Source: Rhizobium freirei PRF 81
GTDB taxonomy: Bacteria > Pseudomonadota > Alphaproteobacteria > Rhizobiales > Rhizobiaceae
Assembly (NCBI RefSeq): GCF_000359745.1
Contig: NZ_AQHN01000054.1
Location: forward strand, 1-64,000
Length of the DNA stretch: 64,000 nt
Direction: 5' to 3'
Positions 9,188-18,434 of the stretch are shown here, one piece after another (the stretch's first letter is position 1; each line of letters starts with the position of its first letter). Position numbers and translations under genes: made by a program. The notes under the pieces were generated by a model. That model was not told the DNA's origin. It ran no database searches and worked only from the letters and a program-made list of their open reading frames with translations.

Positions 9188-9266
9188 CCACCTACCGTAC
9201 TTCCGCGCTCAGCTCTGCCAGAGATCGGACACCGATGTCGATGAGGATCTTCGACAGGTTAGCCGG

Positions 9267-10079
9267 CTACGAGAGGAATGGCGAGTGGCTGCTTTCCAAT
9301 GTGTGGGTCATTGTCTTGCCGCCGATCGTATCATCAACCGCTGCAATCATATGATCCTGGCCGGCCAGCGGAACCGCGCGGTCTTGGGTGCAACGAATAT
9401 AGTGGCGCCGCACCGTGCCAAATCTCGCCGGCGTAATCTGCGATGGAGCGAGAGCCCCGGCGTTCGATTCGTCGCAATGAAGCTGCGAGGCCGCATATGC
9501 GAATTCGTTCTCCGGCACATCGGCATAGAACGAAGCCTTGAGAAGCGATCGATAGGCCCTGTCGGTCGATCCGGCATGGATCCTTGTCGCGCCGATGGCA
9601 ATGGGGTCACCTATGAACAGCTGCGGTGACAGGGCCGAAGACATGGTTTCATGCTGAAGCATGGCAAGCAACGGCATGCCGTTCGGCACCAAGAACCCGG
9701 CAAGATAAACAACCGCGATAAGCAGGCCTGGCACCCTTTCTGCGACAGCCGAAATCGTCATCCCGCCGGCCGAGTGCCCTACAAGAATGACCCTGCCGTC
9801 AGTCCGTGACGCAGCCTCTTCTACCAATGCTACCACCGCCTGCGTCCGCTCCTCCTGCGTCACGTCCGCGACAGGTGAGCGTTCGGTGGCGAAGGCCGCG
9901 GCGTCGAATGGGCGGCGATTGAGCGATATTGGCGCTATTGCATTTACGCCGGCGCCGGGAAGATCGAGCGTCAAGGCGGCAAAGCCGCTCGCTTCAAGGA
10001 TTGGCGTGATCCTGTTCCACACCGAACGATTGTGCCAACCGCCATGAACCAGGACGAAAACTGCCTTGGCTGCTGTCAT
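9267..10079 (-). CDS. Alpha/beta hydrolase
   Basis: A 270-residue alpha/beta-hydrolase-fold protein of the hydroxynitrile-lyase/esterase-like branch. The oxyanion region FVLVHGGWHN lies at residues 8-17, the nucleophile elbow GHSAGG near residue 100, and the late His is in SSHSPFLS at the C-terminus. Start at 10079 (MTAAKA) is preceded by AGAGGA; the longer frame is rejected. It lies upstream of the sigma-factor gene and downstream of the ABM/EthD gene, all on one strand, so the three may form one unit. Substrate unknown. Confidence 0.8.
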   Translation of the reverse strand: MTAAKAVFVLVHGGWHNRSVWNRITPILEASGFAALTLDLPGAGVNAIAPISLNRRPFDAAAFATERSPVADVTQEERTQAVVALVEEAASRTDGRVILVGHSAGGMTISAVAERVPGLLIAVVYLAGFLVPNGMPLLAMLQHETMSSALSPQLFIGDPIAIGATRIHAGSTDRAYRSLLKASFYADVPENEFAYAASQLHCDESNAGALAPSQITPARFGTVRRHYIRCTQDRAVPLAGQDHMIAAVDDTIGGKTMTHTLESSHSPFLS

Positions 10080-10174
10080 TGCTGAGTCCTCTCTATCTAA
10101 TGCCGTCATTTGGCGGTCGGCGGCCATTCCGCCGCCGACCCCATTTCCTCGCCCGATTGGCGTGCGATGGAGTG

Positions 10175-10837
10175 TCAGACCGTCCTGTTGTCAAAGAGGT
10201 ACATTTGGACGCCCGACGCGTCAGGCGCGTAGATTCGGCGATCCGCAGCAGCGGCCTGCCCCTCCGGGCTCGCGAAGGCGGTCTTGATGGCCGCAAGGTC
10301 GTCGAAATGCAGCGTCCCGATCCGATAGACATCGGGCGAGCCCACCGGCGCTGTGATGGGACCGTGGCTGACGTCGTAACTTCTGAGCCCTGGAAGCTTC
10401 TTGGCAAGGGGTATGTGGGTCTCGAAATAATGCCGGTCAAATGCCTCCGGGTCCTTCGGCGTCCGGTAGATCACGACCATCTGGGCCATTCCGGCTTTCG
10501 TATGGTTGTTCTGCGCAGCCGTGGCTACGTGTTCCGGAGCCGCACTCGCCACCATAGAGCCCATGAGCGAATCCAGGCTTGCCAGTTCGGCGATCCTCGG
10601 GAAATAGGCCTTCATGCGCGGATCGTTGCGCATCGCCTCGACAGCTGCGGGCGTCTCCCATTCGGAGTAGATGACGACGCCGGCGCCGTCCTCGGAGGTG
10701 ATCAGCCGGGTTGTCTTCCAGCCGGGCAGCGTGCGGATCACGGTATCTATATTCTCTTTCAGGAGCGCGATCAGCGTATCCTGCTTCCCCGGTTTGACCC
10801 GCAGGAGATTGACCAAAATAACGGGCTCGTCGGACAT
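10175..10837 (-). CDS. ABM/EthD two-domain protein
   Basis: A 220-residue protein made of two ferredoxin-like alpha+beta halves. Residues 1-95 resemble antibiotic-biosynthesis-monooxygenase (ABM) domains (VILVNLLRVKPGKQDTLIAL, VIYSEWETPAAVEAMRNDP). Residues 115-215 carry an EthD-type domain (DPEAFDRHYFETHIPLAKK and IGTLHFDDLAAIKTAF). The start at 10837 has a GAAGGGA site upstream; the frame reads on to 11065 without support. EthD/ABM proteins are small dimeric proteins implicated in oxidative breakdown of ring compounds; function here is not known. It probably heads the transcription unit with the hydrolase and ECF sigma genes. Confidence 0.75.
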   Translation of the reverse strand: MSDEPVILVNLLRVKPGKQDTLIALLKENIDTVIRTLPGWKTTRLITSEDGAGVVIYSEWETPAAVEAMRNDPRMKAYFPRIAELASLDSLMGSMVASAAPEHVATAAQNNHTKAGMAQMVVIYRTPKDPEAFDRHYFETHIPLAKKLPGLRSYDVSHGPITAPVGSPDVYRIGTLHFDDLAAIKTAFASPEGQAAAADRRIYAPDASGVQMYLFDNRTV

Positions 10838-10994
10838 GGCATGTTCCCTTCTGTTTCGGATATGCCAAGGACGATCCGAAGGGTGGAAACGGATCGCGAC
10901 CCAGAAGATTTTTTTGGAGAGCGCCCCGAACCGGGCGATATTCAAAAAAACGTGCGGGTTGGCGATCAGCCGTAAAGGGCCATTCGCGACACCG

Positions 10995-11807
10995 CTATGC
11001 GAGGTTCTTGAGGTAGAGCGAGAGCAGCTGGGTCTGGGAGGAAATACCGAGCTTGCGATAGACATTGCGCCGGTGAACCTTCACCGTACCGGTGGAGATA
11101 TTGAGCCGCAGGCCGATCGATTCCGACGAATGCCCCTGCAGGACGAGCTCGACGATCGCAGTCTCGCGGCTTGTCAGATTGAGATCGCGCCAAACCGCTT
11201 CGGCTGGCGCGATGTTCTCGTTCTGACCTTGCCGGCGCTTGCTTTTGCTGCCGGCGGCCAATTGCGCATCGAAGCGCGAAGCGAGACCGGACCAATAGTG
11301 CCTTACCATGCTTGCGACGAGCGGCTCGACCTTCTTGAGCGTCATGAACTCGGCTGGCGGGAAAACCCCGGTCGTCTCGCGTCGCATCAGCGATAGGACG
11401 ATGGTGATGTCTTCGTCGGCATTGACGAAGAAGCCTATCTCCTCGGCAAGCCCGGTCTGGACGTAGTAGGTTCGGTAATATTCGCTGGAAAAGAAGCGAT
11501 CCGGCGCCAGCTCCCGCATCCTCAGCACCCCTTCACGCCGTTCGCGAGCCGTATGATAGAACGGATCCAGCAGATAGGGTCCGGCCTGATAAAGTGTGAC
11601 GAAGACGATATGCTCGTCGCGGTCGAAGGTGCTGTAGAGATCGATCGGCCGCTCCTTGCCGCGATAGGCGAAGACAACAACGTAATCGAACCGTACCAGC
11701 GCCGCCATCATCTGGCGGAAGGTCTCGCCGAACTCGGCATCCGCCATCGTCGATCTGCCGATCGTGGCGTTGAAGGCGGAAAACAGTCCTTCAAGGTCGG
11801 TGCTCAT
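10995..11807 (-). CDS. LuxR-family transcriptional regulator
   Basis: A regulator of about 270 residues with a C-terminal LuxR helix-turn-helix (LTSRETAIVELVLQGHSSESIG, then LNISTGTVKVHRRNVYRKL), near residues 205-260. The N-terminal 180 residues show no acyl-homoserine-lactone-binding signature and no receiver Asp; the domain is unassigned and may bind a small ligand. I use the ATG at 11807 (MSTDLEG); an ATG at 11837 would add ten residues. It is divergent from the polyamine-type ABC operon, with a strong 30-bp palindrome between them, so it most likely controls that operon and itself. Confidence 0.8.
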   Translation of the reverse strand: MSTDLEGLFSAFNATIGRSTMADAEFGETFRQMMAALVRFDYVVVFAYRGKERPIDLYSTFDRDEHIVFVTLYQAGPYLLDPFYHTARERREGVLRMRELAPDRFFSSEYYRTYYVQTGLAEEIGFFVNADEDITIVLSLMRRETTGVFPPAEFMTLKKVEPLVASMVRHYWSGLASRFDAQLAAGSKSKRRQGQNENIAPAEAVWRDLNLTSRETAIVELVLQGHSSESIGLRLNISTGTVKVHRRNVYRKLGISSQTQLLSLYLKNLA

Positions 11808-11886
11808 GTGACGGATCCCCGCTGCCACTCTGCGCATTCAGCGCAGCCCTATATACACCTTCCATGAAGCCTTGCGCGCCGAAATA

Positions 11887-11916
11887 CCTCTTTCGGGGTA
11901 TATACCTCGCAAGAGG
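11887..11916. promoter_or_regulatory. 30-bp palindrome, probable operator of the LuxR-type regulator
   Basis: The site is an inverted repeat with 13 of 15 base pairs matched and no spacer: left arm CCTCTTTCGGGGTAT (11887-11901), right arm ATACCTCGCAAGAGG (11902-11916). Its core GGTATATACC is a perfect palindrome. It sits 80 bases upstream of the regulator start and 43 bases upstream of the ATPase start, placed to control both divergent genes. Confidence 0.65.
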
Positions 11917-11958
11917 CGCAGGCTTACTCTTTCTTTAACGACGGTGGCAATAAGGCAG

Positions 11959-13083
11959 ATGAAGACTGCCGACCAACCGCAGGGAACAGACGTGGCATCC
12001 GCTTCAACGAACGACATCGAATTCCGTTCGGTCACAAAAGCCTATGGCGCCGTGACCGCCGTAACGGACATCAATCTCAATGTGCCCAAGGGCGCATTCC
12101 TGGCGCTTCTCGGACCTTCCGGCTGCGGCAAGACAACTTGCTTGCGCATGATCGGCGGCTTCGAGCAGCCGAGCGAGGGCACCGTGCTGATCGACGGACG
12201 CGAGATGAACGGCGTCCCGGCTTATAGGCGTCCCGTGAACATGGTGTTCCAGCACTATGCGCTCTTTCCGCATTTCAATGTCGCGCAGAACGTTGCCTAC
12301 GGTCTGAAGCAGATGCGGCCGAAGGTCGGCACGGCTGAGATCGACCGGCGCGTCGCCGAAGCGCTCGAGATGGTCCGTCTCAGCGGCTTTGCCAAGCGAC
12401 GTATCCACGAAATGTCGGGCGGGCAGCAGCAGCGCGTTGCGCTGGCGCGCGCCATCGTCAATCGCCCTTCGGTCCTGCTGCTCGACGAGCCGCTCGCAGC
12501 ACTCGACAAGAAGCTGCGCTCGGCCATGCAGATCGAGCTTCAGACGCTGCAGCGCGACCTCGGCATCACCTTCGTTCTCGTTACCCATGACCAGGAGGAA
12601 GCACTGTCGATGGCCGATGTCGTCTGCGTCATGAGCGCCGGCCGCATCCGGCAACTCGGCACGCCGCAGGAAGTCTATGACCGCCCGGCCGATCTTTTCG
12701 TCGCAGATTTCGTCGGCAAGACGAACCGCATAGAGGCGGTGATGGAAGCAGACGGCGAAACGCTGCGTCTCGCCGATGGCTCGGCGCTTTCGGCCGGCAA
12801 GCGGCTCGCGCCTGGTGCGGCGATCGCAGCGTTGCGCCCCGAGGCGATCCATCTGAGCCGCGACATGGCGGCATCAGGCATGTCCTTCAAGGGAACGGTA
12901 ACGCATCGCATCTTCCTGGGCTCATCGGCGGAATACGCGGTCACCGTCCCCGGATTGGGTGATTTTCTTATCACCTCGGATCGCCGCAGCATGAGCGAAA
13001 GCGATCTCGTCGGTCCGGGCGAACAGATTTTCCTCGGCTTCGACCCCAAAGCCTTACATGTCTTTCCAGCATCGAATGCATAA
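11959..13083 (+). CDS. ABC transporter ATP-binding protein, polyamine/opine type (PotA-like)
   Basis: A 374-residue ATPase with Walker [11 protein letters not shown]-loop in [10 protein letters not shown], signature [14 protein letters not shown] and Walker [15 protein letters not shown]-terminal TOBE domain (about residues 285-370) is typical of PotA-class importers of spermidine, putrescine and opines. Start at 11959 (MKTADQP) is chosen over the longer frame, which runs back through the palindrome. It is the first gene of an operon with a PotD-like binding protein, two permeases and an SDR. Confidence 0.9.
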   Translation: MKTADQPQGTDVASASTNDIEFRSVTKAYGAVTAVTDINLNVPKGAFLALLGPSGCGKTTCLRMIGGFEQPSEGTVLIDGREMNGVPAYRRPVNMVFQHYALFPHFNVAQNVAYGLKQMRPKVGTAEIDRRVAEALEMVRLSGFAKRRIHEMSGGQQQRVALARAIVNRPSVLLLDEPLAALDKKLRSAMQIELQTLQRDLGITFVLVTHDQEEALSMADVVCVMSAGRIRQLGTPQEVYDRPADLFVADFVGKTNRIEAVMEADGETLRLADGSALSAGKRLAPGAAIAALRPEAIHLSRDMAASGMSFKGTVTHRIFLGSSAEYAVTVPGLGDFLITSDRRSMSESDLVGPGEQIFLGFDPKALHVFPASNA

Positions 13084-13105
13084 GCCAAAACAAGGGAACA
13101 GCATC

Positions 13106-14269
13106 ATGAGCAAGGATTACAACGACAATCTCCCCATTTCAGCCGAAGGCTTCATGGATGAATTCATGCGCCTGAAGCGCGGCTCCGTCAGCCGCCGTCA
13201 TTTCCTGGGCGTTACCGGTCTCGGCCTTGCGACAGCGGTCCTGTCGCGCTTTCCGGGCGCGCTTTCGACGCCCGCCTATGCGGCAGGCGAACTCGGCACG
13301 CAGATGTCGATCGCCACCTGGCCGAACTATCATGACCCCGCAACCTTCGAGAACTTCAAGGCGGCGACCGGTGTCGCCGTCGAGGTCAATGTGTTCGGCT
13401 CGAACGAGGAAATGCTCGCGAAACTGCAGGCCGGCGCCTCCGGCTGGTCGCTGTTCGTGCCGACCAATTACACGATCTCGACCCATCACAAGCTTGGCCT
13501 TATCGAAGAACTCGATCTGTCGAAGATCCCGAACTTCAGCCAGACAACCGAAAGCCCGCGCTTCACCAAGGAAGGGCAGATCGGCGGAAAGACCTACGCC
13601 GTGCCGAAGAACTGGGGCACGACGGGCTTTTCCGTGAACACCAACAAGATCAAGAGGAAGCTCTCAAGCTGGAAGGACTTCTTCGAGGTCGCTCAAACGG
13701 AAGCCGACGGCCGCGCAATGGTGCACGACTATCAGCTGACGACGATCGGCAGCGCGCTGGTTTCTCTCGGCTACGACTTCAATTCGATCAAACCGGAAGA
13801 GCTCGCCAAGGCCGAAGAATTGCTGATCAAGGTCAAGCCGCATCTCTTTGCCATCAATTCCGATTATCAACCGTCCATGCGTTCGACGGATGCCTGGCTG
13901 ACCATGTGCTGGACCAATGACGGCGCGCAGCTCAACCGCGATATGCCCGAGCTTGCCTATGTGCTCGGCAAGGACGGCGGCGAGATCTGGACAGACTATT
14001 ATGCGATCCCGAAGGATGCCCCGAACAAGGCGGCCGGCTATGCCCTGCTCAACTATCTCATGGATCCGAAGAACGCGGCGAAGGAGCACATCGCCAACGG
14101 CGCGCCGACCACCGACAGCCGTGTCATCGCCCTTCTGCCGAAGGACATCACATCGAACAAGATCGTCTATCCGGACGAGGCCGCGCTGACGCCGCTGGAA
14201 TTCGGCGCCGCCGTGACCCTCACCGATCCGAGCCGCGCCGAACTGATGGCACGCTTCAAGTCGGCCTGA
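13106..14269 (+). CDS. Extracellular solute-binding protein, PotD-like, Tat-exported
   Basis: A 387-residue binding protein with an N-terminal twin-arginine motif (SRRHFLGVTG) about 32 residues from the start, followed by a hydrophobic stretch ending in TPAYAAG. The mature part has the spermidine/putrescine-binding fold (SIATWPNYHDPATFENF; YAVPKNWGTTGFSVN; WTDYYAIPKDAPNK). Start at 13106 is preceded by AAGGGA. The cytoplasmic leader before the Tat motif is long but common in rhizobial PotD homologues. The ligand may be a polyamine, an opine or another cationic amine; the exact one cannot be read from sequence. Confidence 0.88.
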   Translation: MSKDYNDNLPISAEGFMDEFMRLKRGSVSRRHFLGVTGLGLATAVLSRFPGALSTPAYAAGELGTQMSIATWPNYHDPATFENFKAATGVAVEVNVFGSNEEMLAKLQAGASGWSLFVPTNYTISTHHKLGLIEELDLSKIPNFSQTTESPRFTKEGQIGGKTYAVPKNWGTTGFSVNTNKIKRKLSSWKDFFEVAQTEADGRAMVHDYQLTTIGSALVSLGYDFNSIKPEELAKAEELLIKVKPHLFAINSDYQPSMRSTDAWLTMCWTNDGAQLNRDMPELAYVLGKDGGEIWTDYYAIPKDAPNKAAGYALLNYLMDPKNAAKEHIANGAPTTDSRVIALLPKDITSNKIVYPDEAALTPLEFGAAVTLTDPSRAELMARFKSA

Positions 14270-14284
14270 TCGTCCTCGCCCAAC

Positions 14285-14319
14285 TCCGGCCCCTACTGTC
14301 GTCGCGGCAAGGGGCCGGA
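14285..14319 (+). other. Intercistronic stem-loop after the PotD-like gene
   Basis: TCCGGCCCCT (14285-14294) pairs perfectly with AGGGGCCGGA (14310-14319), a 10-bp stem with a 15-base loop, 16 bases past the binding-protein stop. As with the other importers in this window, it probably stabilises the binding-protein message or limits read-through to the permease genes. Confidence 0.55.
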
Positions 14320-14355
14320 CCCATGTCCCGAACCGGCATATAAAAGAATCCCTCG

Positions 14356-15222
14356 ATGCCCCTTAGCCCCGCCACCAAACGGCGCCTCGTCACCGTTGCC
14401 CTTGTCGGTCCGGCAAGCGCCTGGCTGTTCGTCTTCCTGGTGCTGCCCTTCATCGCCATCATCGTCTTTGCCTTTGGCGAGCGTGCGCCAGAAGGCGGCT
14501 ATCAGGCAGCCTTTACCTTCGCGCAATTCGCCAATCTCGGCTCGCGCTCGGCAGCCTTCATCAATACGCTGATTCTTGCGCCGATCGGCGCGGCCGCCTG
14601 CCTGCTGGTCGCCTATCCGGTCGCCTATTATCTGGCGGTGAAGGCGAGCCCGCAGCGCCGGCTGCTGCTCGTCTCGCTGGTCGTCGTTCCCTTCTGGACG
14701 AGCCTTCTCGTGCGCACCTATGCCTGGATGTATCTGCTCGGCGCGCGCGGTATTCCACATCTGCTCGAATATGTCGGGATCGAGAATATCAGGCTCATCA
14801 ACACGCCCGGCGCTGTGCTGCTCGGCATCGTCTATGGCTACCTGCCGCTGATGATCATGCCGATCTATGTCAGTCTTGAAAAGCTTGATCGCCGGCTGCT
14901 GGAGGCGTCTGCCGATCTCGGCGCCAAGCCCATCTCGACCTTCTTAGGCATTACGCTGCCTCTTTCGTTGCCGGGTGTCATGACCGGCGTGGCGCTGGTG
15001 ACGATCCTGTTGCTCGGCGAATATCTGATCCCGCAGCTGCTCGGCGGCGGCAAGGTGTTCTTCATCGGCAATGCGCTCGTCGATCTCTTCCTGCAGTCGC
15101 GCAACTGGCCATTCGGATCGGCGATCGCCGTGACGCTCGTTGCCGTCGTCGTCATCGTGCTCTTGGTTGCCATGCGGATTGCCTGGCGCGTGGCCGGCAC
15201 CCGCCAGGTGGATCTCGTCTGA
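14356..15222 (+). CDS. ABC transporter permease, PotB-like
   Basis: A 288-residue inner-membrane permease with six predicted helices. The cytoplasmic coupling (EAA) loop is seen at LLEASADLGAKPISTFLGITLPLSLPG in the second half, split here only for description. The N-terminal helix WLFVFLVLPFIAIIVFAFGE and the Pro-rich LPLMIMPIYVSLEKLD segment fit PotB. The stop codon overlaps the start of the next permease gene by one base, showing tight coupling. It pairs with the PotC-like subunit in the importer channel. Confidence 0.9.
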   Translation: MPLSPATKRRLVTVALVGPASAWLFVFLVLPFIAIIVFAFGERAPEGGYQAAFTFAQFANLGSRSAAFINTLILAPIGAAACLLVAYPVAYYLAVKASPQRRLLLVSLVVVPFWTSLLVRTYAWMYLLGARGIPHLLEYVGIENIRLINTPGAVLLGIVYGYLPLMIMPIYVSLEKLDRRLLEASADLGAKPISTFLGITLPLSLPGVMTGVALVTILLLGEYLIPQLLGGGKVFFIGNALVDLFLQSRNWPFGSAIAVTLVAVVVIVLLVAMRIAWRVAGTRQVDLV

Positions 15223-16034
15223 TGCGCGCACTCGTCACTTTCGTCTATCTCTTCCTTTATACGCCGATCGCGCTCGTCGTGCTGTTTTCCTTCAATGCCG
15301 GCCGCAATGCGAGCGAGTTCACCGGCTTCTCGACGCAATGGTATGGACGGGCGCTGTCCAACACCTTCCTCATGGAAGCGCTGCAGAACAGCCTCTTCAT
15401 CGCCTTTACCAGCGCGGCACTTGCCGCAATCTTCGGCACGATGGCAGCGATCGGTCTGGAGCGGCTCGGCCCCGGCATGCGCGCCATTTTCGATGGGCTC
15501 TTTGCCGCCGCGATCGTCGTTCCGGGCGTCGTCATCGGCATTGCGACGCTGGTGGCGCTGGTCGAGGTCTTCGGCATCATCAATCCGCTGATCGCAGCCG
15601 TCTGGCCGGGCGACCAGCAGCCGAAGTTCGCGCTCGGCTATGGCTCGATCATCGCGGCACACGGCCTCTTCACCATGGCGCTGGTGACGATGATCGTGAA
15701 AGCGCGCATTGCAAGTCTCGGACGCGATATCGTCGAGGCCTCCAGCGATCTCTATGCCACGCCGCTGACGACGTTCCGGCAAATCGTCCTGCCGCAGATC
15801 ATGCCGTCGATCCTCGCCGGCTTCCTGCTCGCCTTCACCTTTTCCTTCGACGATTTCATCATCGCCTTCTTCGTCGCGGGATCGAATACGACCTTGCCCA
15901 TCTATGTCTTCGCCTCGATCCGCCGCGGCGTCACGCCGGAGATCAACGCGATCGCGACCATGGTGCTGATCGCATCGCTCGTCCTCATTCTCCTCGCGCG
16001 CTTTCTGATGCGCGAAAAGACAACGACAAACTGA
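15222..16034 (+). CDS. ABC transporter permease, PotC-like
   Basis: A 270-residue second permease of the same importer, with six helices and the EAA-loop sequence VEASSDLYATPLTTFRQIV. The late segment FSFDDFIIAFFVAGSNT is a hallmark of PotC-type permeases. Start overlaps the PotB-like stop by one base. The SDR gene follows 13 bases after its stop, so the operon runs on. Confidence 0.9.
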   Translation: MRALVTFVYLFLYTPIALVVLFSFNAGRNASEFTGFSTQWYGRALSNTFLMEALQNSLFIAFTSAALAAIFGTMAAIGLERLGPGMRAIFDGLFAAAIVVPGVVIGIATLVALVEVFGIINPLIAAVWPGDQQPKFALGYGSIIAAHGLFTMALVTMIVKARIASLGRDIVEASSDLYATPLTTFRQIVLPQIMPSILAGFLLAFTFSFDDFIIAFFVAGSNTTLPIYVFASIRRGVTPEINAIATMVLIASLVLILLARFLMREKTTTN

Positions 16035-16047
16035 CCAGGGAAATATC

Positions 16048-16809
16048 ATGATACTCAAGGATCGGGTCGCAATCGTCACCGGAGCCGGCTCCGGTATCGG
16101 CCGCGCCGGTGCGCTGATCATGGCGCGCGAGGGTGCGCATGTGATCGTCGCCGATATCGATTTGGCGAATGCCGAGGAGACCGTGAGCCTGATCGCCGAG
16201 GCAGGCGGCAGCGCCGAGAGCATGGTCGTCGACGTCATGGACGATCAGGCCCTTGGGGCCGGCATCGCAAGGATCGCGACGCAGCGTGGCCGCATCGATA
16301 TCCTGCACAATCATGCAGGCGCTCAGGTTGCGGGAAACCTGGAAGAGGTTGCCGTTTCCGGATTCGATACGTCCTGGAACCTGAACGTGCGCGCACATTT
16401 CATGGCCTCGCGCTTCGTCATGCCGATCATGAAGAAGGCCGGCAAAGGCGTCATTCTTAACACCTCGTCCTCGTCGGGCGTGCTCTATGACCGCGAGATG
16501 ATCGCCTATACCACCTCCAAACATGCCGTCATCGCCATGACCCGGCAGATAGCGGGTGACTATGCCCGCTTCGGCATCCGCGTCAACGCGCTCTGCCCCG
16601 GCTGGGTCGACACGCCGTTCAACGCTCCGTTCATCACACAGATGGGCGGACGCAGCGCCATCGAAGGCTATATCGCCGAAAAGGTGCCGCTCGGGCGATG
16701 GGCCGACGTTGCGGAAATTGCCGAACCCATCCTCTTCCTCGTTTCCGATCGCTCCTCCTACATGACCGGACAGATACTCGTCGTCGATGGCGGCGAAACG
16801 GTCGTTTAA
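16048..16809 (+). CDS. Short-chain dehydrogenase/reductase (SDR)
   Basis: A 253-residue classical SDR. Cofactor motif TGAGSGIG at residues 11-18; ADIDL places an acidic residue at the end of the second strand, favouring NAD(H). The usual NNAG appears as HNHAGA. The catalytic Ser is in NTSSSSG, and YTTSKHA supplies the Tyr and Lys. The C-terminal GQILVVDGGE is typical. As last gene of the polyamine-type ABC operon it probably oxidises a hydroxyl or imino group on the imported compound; the substrate is unknown. Confidence 0.88.
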   Translation: MILKDRVAIVTGAGSGIGRAGALIMAREGAHVIVADIDLANAEETVSLIAEAGGSAESMVVDVMDDQALGAGIARIATQRGRIDILHNHAGAQVAGNLEEVAVSGFDTSWNLNVRAHFMASRFVMPIMKKAGKGVILNTSSSSGVLYDREMIAYTTSKHAVIAMTRQIAGDYARFGIRVNALCPGWVDTPFNAPFITQMGGRSAIEGYIAEKVPLGRWADVAEIAEPILFLVSDRSSYMTGQILVVDGGETVV

Positions 16810-16848
16810 GCCGCGGAAACGTTCGAATAGACGGCCGTGAAGTGCTAT

Positions 16849-16865
16849 CAGGGAGGTCTTCCCTG
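16849..16865 (+). terminator. Weak hairpin after the SDR gene
   Basis: CAGGGA (16849-16854) pairs with TCCCTG (16860-16865) around a 5-base loop, 39 bases beyond the stop. A short pyrimidine run follows. It is a possible end of the polyamine-type operon transcript, but the stem is short. Confidence 0.3.
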
Positions 16866-17093
16866 CTCTTTCAGCCGTTCGTTCATGCCGCCGATTGCCA
16901 GCAAAAACATCACCGCTGACTAAGATTGCAGCGCCGCTATTTGCATTTACGAGCAGCCCATCGGCTCGTGATGGCCATGTCTGTGCTCAGATCTCCTTGC
17001 AATCAACACTGTTGGATTTGGCTCCCGTCCCCCATGGACCCCACCTGTGACAGAACCGCACAGGACGACCTCAAAGCCAAAAGATATATTGTG

Positions 17094-17117
17094 GATATAT
17101 GTTTTAAGACATACATC
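17094..17117. promoter_or_regulatory. Probable NsrR operator upstream of flavohaemoprotein gene
   Basis: GATATATGT (17094-17102) and ACATACATC (17109-17117) form an inverted repeat around TTTAAG; 10 of 12 pairs match. The GATRTAT arms resemble the AAGATGYAT half-sites of NsrR boxes. It ends 35 bases before the flavohaemoprotein start, and an NsrR gene lies just downstream. The rest of 16810-17151 shows only a weak hairpin and no gene. Confidence 0.55.
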
Positions 17118-17151
17118 GATGCCGTCACCAACAAAATCATGGAGATCCGAA

Positions 17152-18360
17152 ATGGCTAGAGAACTGAGCGCGGCAACCAAGGCAATCGTGCGGGCCACCG
17201 TACCCGCGCTTGCGGCCCACGGCACAGAGATCACCGCCGCCATGTACCTACTGCTTTTCAAGGACGAGGAGGTCCGCAACCTCTTCAACCAGTCCCACCA
17301 GGGCGAAGGCGGCGGGCAGGCGAAGGCGTTGGCGCAGGCGATCCTCGCCTATGCGCAAAATATCGACAACCTCGCCGTCCTCGGGCCTGCGGTCGAGCGG
17401 ATCGCACAAAAGCATGTCGGCCTTCAGATCCAGGAGCATCATTATCCGCACGTCGCCAATGCCCTGCTCGCAGCCATCAAGCAGGTGCTGGGCGATGCCG
17501 CAACCGACGAAGTGCTTGCGGCTTGGGGCGAGGCCTACTGGTTCCTGGCGGATATCCTGATCGGCAGGGAAAAGCAGGTCTATGATGAGCTAAGCGCTGC
17601 GGAGGGCGGATGGAGCGGCTGGCGCCGCTTCCGCATTGCCGAAAAGCGCCGCGAGAGCGACGTCATCACCTCTTTCGTTCTGAAGCCGGAAGACGGCAGG
17701 TCGGTCGCGGATCATCTCCCCGGCCAGTATCTGACCTTCAGGATCGTCGTGCCCGGAAAGGGTGAATTCCGCCGCAATTACAGCATCTCCTCCGCTCCGA
17801 ACGGTGAGACCTACAGAATTTCGGTCAAGCGCGAGCCCTCGGGTGTGATTTCGAATTATCTGCACGACAAGCTGGTCGTCGGCGATGTGCTCGAGGTTGC
17901 GCCGCCGGCAGGCGATTTCTTCCTCAAGGAGAATACCGCGCGGCCGGTCATATTGTTGAGCGGTGGCGTTGGCCTGACGCCGATGGTCAGCATGCTGGAA
18001 ACCATCGCGGCAAAAGAGAACAATGCGAACGTCTACTACGTTCACGGTGCCGAGGACGGCAAGGTTCATGCGATGGGTGAACATGTTCGCAAGCTCATCT
18101 TCGGTCGCGATGGGATGAGGTCGACGATCTTCTATCGCGCGCCGCACTCCGACGACCGGAAAGGCGTTCATTACGATCAGGAAGGCTTTGTGACCCTTGA
18201 GTGGCTCGCCGAGAACACACCGCTGAAGGAGGCCGACATCTATCTGTGTGGGCCAAAGCCGTTCCTCGCGACCTTCGTCAATGGACTGGATAGAGCCGGC
18301 ATCCCGAAAGACAGGATCCACTACGAGTTCTTCGGTCCAGCCGACGATCTGGCGGCATAA
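17152..18360 (+). CDS. hmp: Flavohaemoprotein (nitric oxide dioxygenase)
   Basis: A 402-residue three-domain protein that converts NO and oxygen to nitrate using NAD(P)H. The globin domain spans about residues 1-140, with the proximal-His segment QKHVGLQIQEHHYPHV. The FAD domain (about 150-255) carries RRNYSISS and the NAD domain has LLSGGVGLTPMVSML and the C-terminal CGPKPFL. The start at 17152 follows GGAGATCC and matches the usual N-terminus; the longer frame to 17047 runs through the palindromic operator. NsrR downstream and the palindrome upstream indicate induction by nitrosative stress. Confidence 0.95.
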   Translation: MARELSAATKAIVRATVPALAAHGTEITAAMYLLLFKDEEVRNLFNQSHQGEGGGQAKALAQAILAYAQNIDNLAVLGPAVERIAQKHVGLQIQEHHYPHVANALLAAIKQVLGDAATDEVLAAWGEAYWFLADILIGREKQVYDELSAAEGGWSGWRRFRIAEKRRESDVITSFVLKPEDGRSVADHLPGQYLTFRIVVPGKGEFRRNYSISSAPNGETYRISVKREPSGVISNYLHDKLVVGDVLEVAPPAGDFFLKENTARPVILLSGGVGLTPMVSMLETIAAKENNANVYYVHGAEDGKVHAMGEHVRKLIFGRDGMRSTIFYRAPHSDDRKGVHYDQEGFVTLEWLAENTPLKEADIYLCGPKPFLATFVNGLDRAGIPKDRIHYEFFGPADDLAA

Positions 18361-18434
18361 GACGAGCATCAGGCGGCCGAGTTCGCTCCGCCGCCTGATT
18401 GCTATTATGCTGCGATGGAATCGGGAGAGAATTC

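Noticed and set aside
14865..16238. 457-codon minus-strand frame across the PotB/PotC/SDR genes
   Set aside because: It spans three well-supported genes on the plus strand and has low-complexity Asp/Arg/His composition.
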